Part shown: one piece after another, positions 55,107 to 64,000 of the stretch | How positions within the stretch are numbered: the stretch's first letter is position 1 | How the letters are laid out: each line of letters starts with the position of its first letter | From: Agrostemma githago | Lineage: Eukaryota; Streptophyta; Magnoliopsida; Caryophyllales; Caryophyllaceae | DNA: 64,000 nucleotides | Direction of reading: 5' to 3' | NCBI GenBank assembly: GCA_958450325.1 | Contig: OY288243.1 | Coordinates: 57,310,378-57,374,377 of the forward strand | Made by a program: the position numbers and the translations under genes | The notes under the pieces: generated by a model | Seen by the model: the letters and a program-made list of their open reading frames with translations, nothing else | Databases searched by the model: none | Told to the model about the DNA's origin: nothing

Positions 55107-57131
55107 AAACGGCCCCTCGTGGACGCTCGTCACGTCTGGGCTGATCCGATCTCGCGTTCGGGGCGATGTGTCTGACTTCTATTTGGCTGACGATTTAAAT
55201 TTTACTAGATAGATGTGAGGACATCCATGTTTCCGTTGGAATCAATCGAAATGTGGTTGTAAATGTTTAAAGGCCGAAATGTTTGGTCTGACAACCTTTT
55301 TAGTGAACCGAATTCGTTGGCGATTTGTGAACACGCCACCGAGTAATTTTGAGATACTTGGAAACCATTCAAGTCAACTTTAATCCTTAACCGGTTCAAA
55401 GCTGAGTGACATGGGGACCTAAAGATAAAGACTTGTACCTTTAAGCTTTTTATGTCTAGAATGACTCTCATTGCGAAAGGTTTCGACCATCCAAAAACCG
55501 TAGATTCTGAGTAAGAGGTGAGGGTACGTATTGGGAAGCTAACGTCTGATAGACATCAACAGTCAATCCCGCCCGCACGTAGCGACCTCTACTAATCGAT
55601 CGGTGGGCTGATAACTTCGTTACTTAATTGTGGCGTAAGAACGAAAACATCTGTTGTTTTAACCCTATGCCTTTACTACGTCAGTTGTTTAAGGACAAGT
55701 AAGTTTTGTCGTCGAAGTAATTGCTTTTAAATTCTTTGCGTGCACTTTCACGTGACGGGCAAGCCATGAAAAGATGCACGTAGGAGAGTAGAGAGTACTA
55801 GATATTATTTGTATTAGCAAATTAGTTTTAACGTGATAATACGGATAGTAGTCATTCTCGTGGTATACCTTACCTGATATTCTGCTTAAGGTGCGTTGGC
55901 TCGGTAATAATAAGGATGCGTTGAACCACGTGTGAGGGATGAGCATCGGGATTAATATGGAACCCGACCACCGCTTGTTCAGTTTTAGCTTATTTATGTT
56001 TTGAATTCCGTGTTAGGTGATTTAGCATGAGATTATGGTCATAAAAACGGTAAATCATACGAAAGTTGTAAATGCGAAATATAAGTAAATCATATTGTGA
56101 GGCATTGCACCCTCAGAGTGTACACTAAACGAGACACAATGCGTAGATGGTTGAGAACGGATCTCATGACTGCTCGGGTTTAGTCAAGGTATTTTAGTGT
56201 TTGCGGTTGAAGTTGTGGACGTTACGTATGTTTACGATGCGTCGTGGAGTTAGTATCCACATGAGTCGGACATCACATTATCGAAGTACATAATTAAAAG
56301 TACGGTATGTAAAGTTGTGTTTAGATGACAACCTAGTGATGATACGAATTCAACTGGCGGATCCTCCTAGCTTTCCTACGACAATTCCGGCAGAGCTTCA
56401 CTACGGTTGTTGGAGTCGACTAGTCAACACGGGTGCCCTTTTCGTTCATATCGAGTCAATAACTCGAGGAACTACGAAGAGTAGTGTTGATTCAAAAGAC
56501 TGTGATGAGTGGATCGTGCCTGATGTCGGAATTCGACGCTAAAGAAGAGCGAAAGGCTCGTTGAGAGAAGAGGGAAATTGAGATGTGTGTTGTATTTTCC
56601 GAATTCTCGAATTGTGTCGAATGAGCGGAGAAAGGGGAGTATTTATAGCCTTTTCGTAGCTCAAATCGAGATTTCAAGCGCCTGATGTAGTGCGACCCAG
56701 ATTTGAGGCGCCATGGATGAGGCGACCAGGATTTTGAAGATCCGATTTGAAAACTTTCCAAAGCGACGTAATATTTGTTTCTTGGACTTTAAGACTTCGA
56801 CCCTTGACCTAGCGCGCGTGCGCCGTTGGGCCTCGAGCGCGCGTCTCAAGGCTTGCTCGGCCCGACGCGCTGACTCGTGTTTGACTTTGCGTGTTTCGGG
56901 ACTGATTTGGAGCCCCGGTGCCGGAATTGACTCTAATTAGTGTTGACGCGACCGTAATGACACGACTAAGACCGTCTTGATGTTGAATTAATTTTTCCGA
57001 GTAATTATTTGATCTGTTCTATTGATAAACCATCTAAAACATCGTAAAATCGTGCCGTGTTGCAGTCCGATCATCATCGGGTGTTCGTTGGGCACTCCTG
57101 CAGCCACTAGGTCCAAATTTGGGTGTCTACA
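55107..57131 (-). mobile_element. 5' LTR of A2, proximal part
   Basis: On the minus strand it starts at 57,131 with TGTAGACACCCAAATTTGG and is homologous to 22,800-24,900, though clearly more diverged than the two A1 LTRs are from each other. It continues at 38,261-38,197 across the Athila insertion. Confidence 0.88.
56640..56647 (-). promoter_or_regulatory. TATA box of A2 LTR
   Basis: GGCTATAAATACTCC on the minus strand, at the same position as in the A1 LTRs. Confidence 0.75.
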
Positions 57132-57187
57132 CTTATGAATAGTGTTCAAAACCAAATGTATGGAATTAATTGGAACGGAGGGAGTAT
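57132..57187. mobile_element. Stowaway-like MITE end, cut by A2
   Basis: GGAACGGAGGGAGTA at 57,173-57,187 matches the terminal inverted repeat of plant Stowaway (Tc1/Mariner) MITEs followed by TA. The element is interrupted at 57,131 by the A2 LTR; the other half should lie off-window to the left. Confidence 0.6.
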
Positions 57188-57515
57188 CATTTTTTTGGTT
57201 AACGTTGTTTTTTCCCTAGAATGAAAAACATTATTGTTCAATCAAATAAAAATGTCTAAAAAATATTCGTAATTCTCTCTCACACTCACAATAACAATAA
57301 ATTTTTTTAATTAAAAACATTTTTTTTAAGATTATAAACCTTTTTTTCCTAGGGATTACTTATACCAAAACTGAATTAAACACAGGGAATCTAGAATGGA
57401 ATTCTGAACCCCATACAATCGGTATGATTCTTCATTTCATACTGATACACCTTTCGTGAACCAAAAGGTCCCTTGGTTCTTTAATAAACTTATTAAAACG
57501 TAATAAGTAACGTAT
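57188..57515. other. AT-rich intergenic sequence
   Basis: Poly-T and AT-rich; no gene, RNA or repeat end recognised. Confidence 0.5.
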
Positions 57516-58092
57516 ACGAATGATTGCTTTTACTCAGTATTTATATAGTAGAATTTTATCACGTTATTATAATTTCTCGATGTGAGATAATTTTACTTAA
57601 ATTTATAGCTTTAAGAGCTTTTATAAGACAATTTTTTTGGTTAATATCTAAAAACGAATGATATCTCGTATTTGTGATATAAAATTTCATCACTTCATCA
57701 TATTTTTTCGATATGCGATAATTCTACTTAGATTTATAGTCTTAAAAACTCTTTTTAGAACTCAAATTTTTGGTTAATATCTAAACACGAATGATTTCAG
57801 TTTTCCATCAGCTTATGGTCCTAAGAACATTTTTAAGACTCAAATTTTTTTAGCTGATATCCAAGGACAAATGATTATTATTTATAATATAGAATTTCAT
57901 AACCTCATCATAATTTTTGATGTGAGACAACGTTTGGATAATTATAATAATAATAATAGTTTGTTTTTATATCTAACGTAAGAATGGGCGATTACTCTTA
58001 TTTATATAACAAAATTTGATCACCTTATTATAATTTTTCGATGTGGGATGATCTTACCTAAGTTTATAGTCTCAAGTACTTTTCTAAGACTC
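57516..58092. repeat. Degenerate tandem repeat, about five units
   Basis: Units of roughly 90-150 bp share TTTATAT.. AAATTT.ATCAC.T.AT.ATAATTT, TCGATGTG.GAT, TTTATAGTCTTAA and AATATCTAA.. strings, starting near 57516, 57663, 57786, 57873 and 57990. It is strongly diverged and therefore old. Confidence 0.6.
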
Positions 58093-58827
58093 TGATACAA
58101 GTGCTGTGACAAATGCTATGATCTGCACCAAGATTACAGGAGACGAGAATGCAAGAAGAAAAGCTCGACTGAATAGAAGGGAAGGACAGTACAACACACC
58201 ACACAGGACCACATGAGAGCACACCACAAGGAGAATGAATGGACTGACATTACTCAAGGACAGTTGGTAGCTAACAACTCACCTGGACAACTTGCAGGAT
58301 GATAATTGACAGCTACTACCTAGTACAATCCACATGGGATCAAGAATCAATAATTGAGCCGTTATTTTCATTTGTTGCGAGCAGGAGCCTATAGCTAAGA
58401 GCACTATATAAGTGAGACCATGTCATACCATAGATTTATGCTTAATTTTGATCCTGACGTCCATTTTAGAACCTAGATGTCCATCATCACAGTTCCACCA
58501 CAGTAACCTATCCTATTTTAATGAGAACAGTTGCTATTCTATCCAATTTTCCTCTTTAAATTCATGTCTTCCTTTTTTTAGTTCATCATTTGGTATTAGG
58601 GGATTCTTTCCTCTTGGCATGTGTTAACCATTCTCCACCGTTAGAGAGAATACGAGATTATACAATCCTTTTTTCTATATATCTAAAACGAGGCAATACA
58701 AAAGAATCACAAAACCCGGAAGTGTCATAATAACATGGCTGGTGAAGAATTAAAGGAGGATATGGAACAGTTGAAGATCCAGATGGAAGCAATCACTCAA
58801 AGTTTGGCTGCTCTGGCAGCAATATGA
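58093..58827 (+). mobile_element. Truncated LTR retroelement: LTR, primer site, first gag codons
   Basis: The LTR of about 496 bp (58,093-58,588) starts TGATACAAGTGCTGTG and ends GTTCATCA, with a CTATATAAG box at about 58,404. TT and TGGTATTAGGGGA follow as a likely primer site. An ATG at 58,735 opens 30 codons (MAGEELKEDMEQLKIQ..) that look like a coiled Gag N-terminus and stop at 58,825-58,827, where the Copia LTR begins. The rest is missing. The lineage is not determined. Confidence 0.55.
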
Positions 58828-58835
58828 AGGAGTTA

Positions 58836-59559
58836 TGTCCACTGTTCTACGGATTTACCCGCTTAAGTCTATGTATCCGGTATGCCTTGCTAGAGGTCGA
58901 TGTCGGGTTGACATATAAATGAGTTATATGTCTGGTAGTCTTAAGTGGGCCCATTGGGTCACACACAATGTGTACGGGATATTATTAATATATCGGTATA
59001 TTAATATATCGGGTCAGTAATAATACGACTCAGTTGTGCTGTCGGGTTATGGTAATTAGAGTTATAGTAATAATCTAGTTATGGTAACTAGAGTTATTGT
59101 GATAATCTAATTATACCAATTGGAGTTATGGAATAACTTCTAGGTTAAGTAGGTAACTCATCTCTCCTATATAAGGAGGTTCATATGATGAACCAAATCA
59201 TACAAGTGTATTGATTCATATATTATTAGAGAGAGAATTTTGTGAGACCGTCTCACAAAACCCTTATCCTAGCATATACGTCGCAGTTCCGTACCCGTGT
59301 GGATACCAAAGGAGGCATCACGTTTGGGGTGCTTTATTCTGTCCGTGGAGATTATTTATTCTTGTCCGTGGAGATTATTTATTCTTGTCCGTGAAGATTA
59401 TTTATTCTATCCGTGGAGATTATATATATTTTGGGTTTATTATACTTCTTATTAATATGTTGTTCCGCTGCAAATAAGGTATAATTGTTATCCCTCTTCT
59501 TTTGTCTTTTCGGTTAATACTCATAACAGGTCCTTGGGTTTAAGGGTTGTAACCCTACA
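58836..59559 (+). mobile_element. 5' LTR of a Copia element
   Basis: It ends GTAACCCTACA, and after one base comes the primer site TGGTATCAGAGCC at 59,561. The left end is taken at TGTCCACTG (58,836), but could be a few bases earlier. The promoter box TATATAAGG is at 59,168-59,176. Four 22-23-bp repeats (core GTCCGTGGAGATTATTTAT) lie at 59,339-59,428, downstream of it. Confidence 0.75.
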
Positions 59560-59560
59560 G

Positions 59561-62500
59561 TGGTATCAGAGCCTCTGTTATGTAGTATTAATCAAATAGA
59601 CATGAATCTATGTCTCATAATTGGTTACGAGAGATTCACCCGCGTATTAATTTGATTATATATATTTGACTCTTTTATTAATTCCGTGAGACATTATAAA
59701 GAAATAGATGGTCTTGAATTTTGCGTAAGTGCGTGACATATTTTGTGGCTGCCCTTGATTTGATTGCAAATTGATAAGTTGTGATTTATCATTGGTGTAT
59801 GCAAATCAGACTGCGCATATTCTTTGTTGTTTCATTAGACTCCGACGTATGCATATGAGCAACTAGTTATGTTTTGTCCTGTACATGTATACAATATGTC
59901 CACATGTTGATTAGCCTTATGATTATTATTATTTGATAATTAGTTTTCCATGATTATGACTACTGCGTAAAAATATATGATATTTAGTAGTCGTATGTGA
60001 CTCGTAGTCATTCGATGATCGTGTGAAATATGTAATGCGGCTAGTCCATGGAATTTTCGTTCACGTTTAGGGTTTGTTTTAATTTACGAATTTAATTTGT
60101 TAAATTCTAAAATTGACTCGTAAAATTAATTTAAGATCTAATATTGATTATTTTTAATTTAAATTTTCCCTAAATTGACCCATTATTATTCTCAATTTCC
60201 TTGTTGACGATGAGACTAATTAGATTAGTCAAGATTCGATTGAAATTGGGAACGTAAAATTACAAGAATTTATCGTTGACGATGAGACCTAATAAGATTA
60301 GGACAAGACTCGTTTTAATTTTGGTGGAGACGGAACGAAACGAGGACGACACGAGTATGACTCGGTGGGCACGAGTATGACTCGGTCGACACGGGTATGT
60401 CTCGGTTGGAACAGGATGACCCAGGCGACAAAGGTTTGACCAAGACGAAACAATATTTACTCGGACGACATGGTGTCGGGTCGGGCGACGCTTTTAAGAA
60501 AAGTCGTTTCTTGCGTTTGTGTGTTGATTATGAATCAAACATGGATTATACTTTTATGTTTTCGAATCAATGAAAAATTAGTTTTCTAAATCGGCTAAAT
60601 AAATTGATTTTGATGAATTGTTCATCTATATGACAATTATAAGTCGCAGATCGATTGTGAATCGAGTTTTGTATATCCGTTCAATTTTTCCGGGTGGGAA
60701 ATTGTTCCTCGTAGTTGGAAAAATGAAAGATATTGGTGAAATTGTTCAAACCAAATAGCAATTATGAATTTTAATATGATTATGAATCAAAATATGGGAT
60801 CTCTTAACTTGTTTTATGTACAAATCACTAGTAACAATTGAATTATTATGTCATACGATGCATGAATTTATTGTTTGAGACTTGTGACTTGTGTGCTTAG
60901 AACTGATAGGTTGCCTTGTAAGTTGGCCTAGTGGCATGGTTAGGACCCATATGTATTTAATCCCTCGCACAAATATTAAGTATTGTCTTTCAAGAATTGA
61001 CCACTACAACAATTTCATACCATAGGTTGAAGTGACTGCCTAAGCGGTGCTTTGCCGATGTGTGTGGACTGAGTAGGTGGGTAACGGTTACCTACAGGTT
61101 CAGTCTGGTTTGCTTAACATTGCTATCAAGTCGGACTTGGGCTTTGAGGCAAGTAGTTGGTGTCATATGATGACTAATTCCGACGAACCAAGAATTACAT
61201 ATTGATGTAATTGACAATATTGTTGTCTACCTTTACTTTTGGCGCTTGAGCAGTGAGCCCAAGTTCACTTGAGCAGCAAAAGGTTTAGGATCTTGGAATA
61301 TTATGCGAACTTGAGGGTAGTTTGCATGATTTTATCTTAAGATTGTTTATGATTATTAATATTAATTATCGTTTTACTTTGCATATACATATAGTTGTAA
61401 TTTAGTTAGTTATCACATTTATTAAAGATGAGTTTGAATTGTTCAACCTCATTGATTGGTATCTTGAGAATTGTTCTCAAACATTAGAGATACGGATTTT
61501 GTCCTTGTGAAGGATAATTCCGATAGATTATTACCAATGCTAATGTACAGTACGGACTGTATAATTAGAGTCATGAAGATGACTATAAGTACCAAAATCA
61601 ATTGTTTCAATAAAAGGGAACAATTCCCATTAAGTGAGAAAATATTGAAGATGAAATAATTAATCCATATGTCATACGATGACGTGATTATATTGATAAT
61701 CAGGAAATGTTGGACGCTTCTTTCTAAAGAATTAGGAATTGAAATCCTTTCAATTAGTCCTAAGTTTAGGTCACTTTATTATGAATAAACATGTGACTTA
61801 ATAAAGTTTCTCACCTTTTAGCATGAGATGTTAAAAGATGATTGAACATTGTATCAAGAAGGCAAATAATACTAATGTTCTATGAGTTCATTAATAAAAT
61901 TGCTTGAGATAATGATTAATGAATCTAAGATGTTGGCTAAAGTAAGGGAAGGATAATTGTTATCATACCCAAAGTTGTTGCCAAATTTAGATTAGGTATG
62001 ATTTTATTAGTCATTATTGTAATGACAAATATATGGCATTGGTAGATAGCTTTCTAGAAGTGTCTAGAAAATCTGCAAATCAATTGAAGTATGACTTCAG
62101 ATGTGTATGTTACTAGAGTTATTGTTACTTGCATTCTACTATTTTGGTATAAGATACCAAATGCAACTATTATATTGTGAATGTGATGGCTCAAAGAGGG
62201 TAGAATAATGGTATATAAGTGAAGTGTATGTTTTATGATGAAATTGACAAACGTTGTTGTTTCATATATAAAAGGAAAATCACTTAAATTTACCATAAAG
62301 CTGAATACTGGAATTGAATAAATGTTATTCTTGTACTAGTCATAAGCAAGAATATTGATTCTGTTTCATGTATGGGCATGAAAAGTTTTAATAAAAGTAG
62401 AACAATTGTTGCTCTATACCTTGCAAGAATATGAGGTACAATAATGCTAACATGTTTGTTGGGCTCTACATTCCTAGTAGTGAATGCTTTTAATTGTAAC

Positions 62501-64000
62501 ATAACAATCAAAAGGTTCCGTCCCTCGACACGAGTTTTACCTATTATGGCATTGTCCTTAATCCATGAGACAAGAGACATAAGAATAAGTTTCATAATGA
62601 TGAAATTATAAACCTTATTGATAAGGATCAACTGAGGTAAATGGATCTTGTTTAGATGGATAAATGACATTACAAGTGACTCCTATTAATTGTAGTGGGA
62701 GGGTACTTAGACTTGTTAGACCACACACATACAGATATGTGTGAGTTTAACTAGTGATATTGCAAAATGGGTAACACGTATGGTTTTGTTCGATATGATT
62801 GAAACAGGGAGGAATTGAACTAAAAGATTGTGATCATCTTAGAAGGAGTGAAAAATGTTTCAAACTACATCGAACCATATTTGATATGATTTGGTCTATG
62901 ATGAGTTATGCAGATTTTATTGGCGCTTTAGAAGCTTATGCACTATTAAAGTCTTTGTACAAATGTTGATGAGATTGTCCATGTAAGTCGGAGAATAGAC
63001 ACCATATGAGATATGGATTGAAAATGTTCTTAAAAGTCTTTTCTTAATTATCAAGTCAAGTTTAAAGAAAATTGTTTTCTAGAACTTAGATTCAATTATG
63101 GCATGTGTTTTATTAGGAGTATTATATTAATTCTACAAACCATCCAAAGAGCAAAACTGTTTTGTTGCATGGAGTGGTATGTTTCTTTTACAAATATGTG
63201 ATTTCTAATAGAAACAGTGGGAGTAGAATCGACCTTGAAATTGTTCAAGATTAACAGGATTTCTCTTCAACAGTTGTAGAGAATATTGTTGCATCCATGA
63301 AAAGTCATGATCATCTTACCTGCAAAATATTATCCTTCATAGGTTTGACCTATGATGAAACAATAATGGGCAAAGACTCCAAAAGTCACATAAAATCTAA
63401 TAGATTCTAGATACCATAACTACCAAGTATAGACTATGGTTAAATGGGTCTTATAGTGAAGAATAGTCTTCAATATAAAGACGATGTAGATTGATATAAG
63501 AGTATCTATGAAGCATAGTTGGTAGTTAAGAATTGATGTCATAGTAATGACTATGGGAAAACCTTCTTACAACATTATGCTTAAGTCTATTAAGATTGAT
63601 TTAGCATTTTGAATGTCATCACTCATTATGATGAGTTTTGAACATATATATGTGAAATACATTTCTTGGAAGGGATGAAATATGATGTGTGTGCGACACA
63701 TCGTATGAATTTCATATTATTAAAGTTGCTAGACAAATGTGAATGATCCAATTTGATTGGAGCAAGTATTATGGAGCAAGTATCTTCGTTCTCAATGTGG
63801 TAATTCAAATATGTTTGTTTTCCATTGAGATGAAGAGAGACAAAGTGTGTACAAGAGGCTAGTGGGAGTGCATTTATCGTTATGATTTGGTATGTAAGTG
63901 ACATACTTCTCTAACTAAACGACATTTGATTGCTTTCGTCTATGAGACTTTGCAAGAAATGTGTTTATTGTGTGCTCGTATGACGAGTAGATACTAATCT
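59561..64000 (+). pseudogene. Decayed Copia interior, continuing past the window
   Basis: After the tRNA-iMet primer site the sequence is AT-rich and full of stops. The clearest coding relic is Copia RT at 63,829-63,926: VYKRL, then after a frameshift SGSAFIVMIWYVSDILL, stop, LNDI, corresponding to the Copia RT region around LYVDDILLIGNDI, with the catalytic first D changed to S. Other relics are too weak to place. Short direct repeats lie at 60,203-60,325 (about 70 bp apart) and 60,348-60,408 (about 20-bp units). No intact gene is present in 59,600-63,800. Confidence 0.65.

Larger units (their letters stand above)
30162..57131 (-). mobile_element. Tat-lineage element A2 with nested insertions (composite)
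   Basis: Minus-strand element. Its 5' LTR is 57,131-55,107 continuing at 38,261-38,197, with the PBS at 38,193-38,176, leader and gag remnant (36,504-35,851), a solo LARD LTR, then a pol-deleted 3' region down to 30,162 where B1 begins. It carries the Athila-like element inside its LTR. Most of pol is absent, so it is an internally deleted derivative. Confidence 0.8.

Noticed and set aside
55097..55110. LTR end of family A at TGTCACACC
   Set aside because: TGTCA is the end of the Athila 3' LTR and CACCT its target duplication; the A2 LTR continues at 38,261.

Overview
The window is repeat-dense nuclear DNA of a flowering plant with a large genome. I see no intact host gene and no bacterial feature, rRNA or tRNA gene. 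Almost all of it is nested LTR retrotransposons, whose lineages are recognised from gag/pol protein motifs, primer binding sites (PBS), polypurine tracts (PPT), LTR termini and target-site duplications (TSD). Abundant Tat/Retand-like elements with tandem-repeated 3' regions fit a caryophyllid such as Silene and relatives, but that is a weak inference from memory.

Layout. (1) 1-24,900: element A1, minus strand, Tat lineage of Ty3/gypsy. It has a partial 3' LTR (1-1,379), a 3' region with hairpin-forming tandem repeats (1,735-2,660), a spliced plant-mobile-domain gene antisense to pol (3,275-5,819), a decayed pol with protease, RT, RNase H, archaeal-type RNase H and integrase (17,366-22,753), and a 5' LTR (22,754-24,900). 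Inside it lie the remains of plus-strand element B2 (gag 6,755-7,584; 3' LTR 10,162-12,206), a second antisense gene (12,516-13,972) and a solo B-type LTR (14,144-16,711, TSD GAAGC). (2) 24,901-30,161: the 3' half of plus-strand element B1, with an antisense spliced gene split by a hAT-like element (TSD about 8 bp), and a 3' LTR (27,926-30,161). (3) 30,162-57,131: minus-strand Tat element A2, lacking most of pol. Its 5' LTR is split in two by an Athila-like element (38,262-55,101, TSD CACCT). That element is itself interrupted by a LARD-like element with 3.8-kb LTRs (42,558-53,087, TSD CAATC). A solo LTR of the same LARD family, inverted, sits in A2 at 31,686-35,621 (TSD TCAGA). (4) 57,132-64,000: the older substrate, with a Stowaway-like MITE end cut by A2, a degenerate tandem repeat, a truncated LTR element, and a decayed Copia element running off the window.

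How the parts relate. The consistent reading is at least five levels of nesting: MITE region, then A2, then B1, then A1, then B2 and the solo B LTR. A second branch runs A2, then Athila-like, then LARD. Left ends of A1, B1 and A2 fall outside the window, so those steps rest on junction logic and not on paired TSDs.

Most interesting signals. (a) A module of paired 14-bp palindromes related to CACTCGATCGAGTG, spaced 20-24 bp centre to centre, occurs in Tat B LTRs, Athila LTRs and an intron of an antisense gene. In two B LTRs it sits next to the TATA box. (b) Two separate arrays of short hairpins in Tat 3' regions show compensatory base changes, implying selection on structure. (c) Intron-containing host-like genes are carried antisense to pol.
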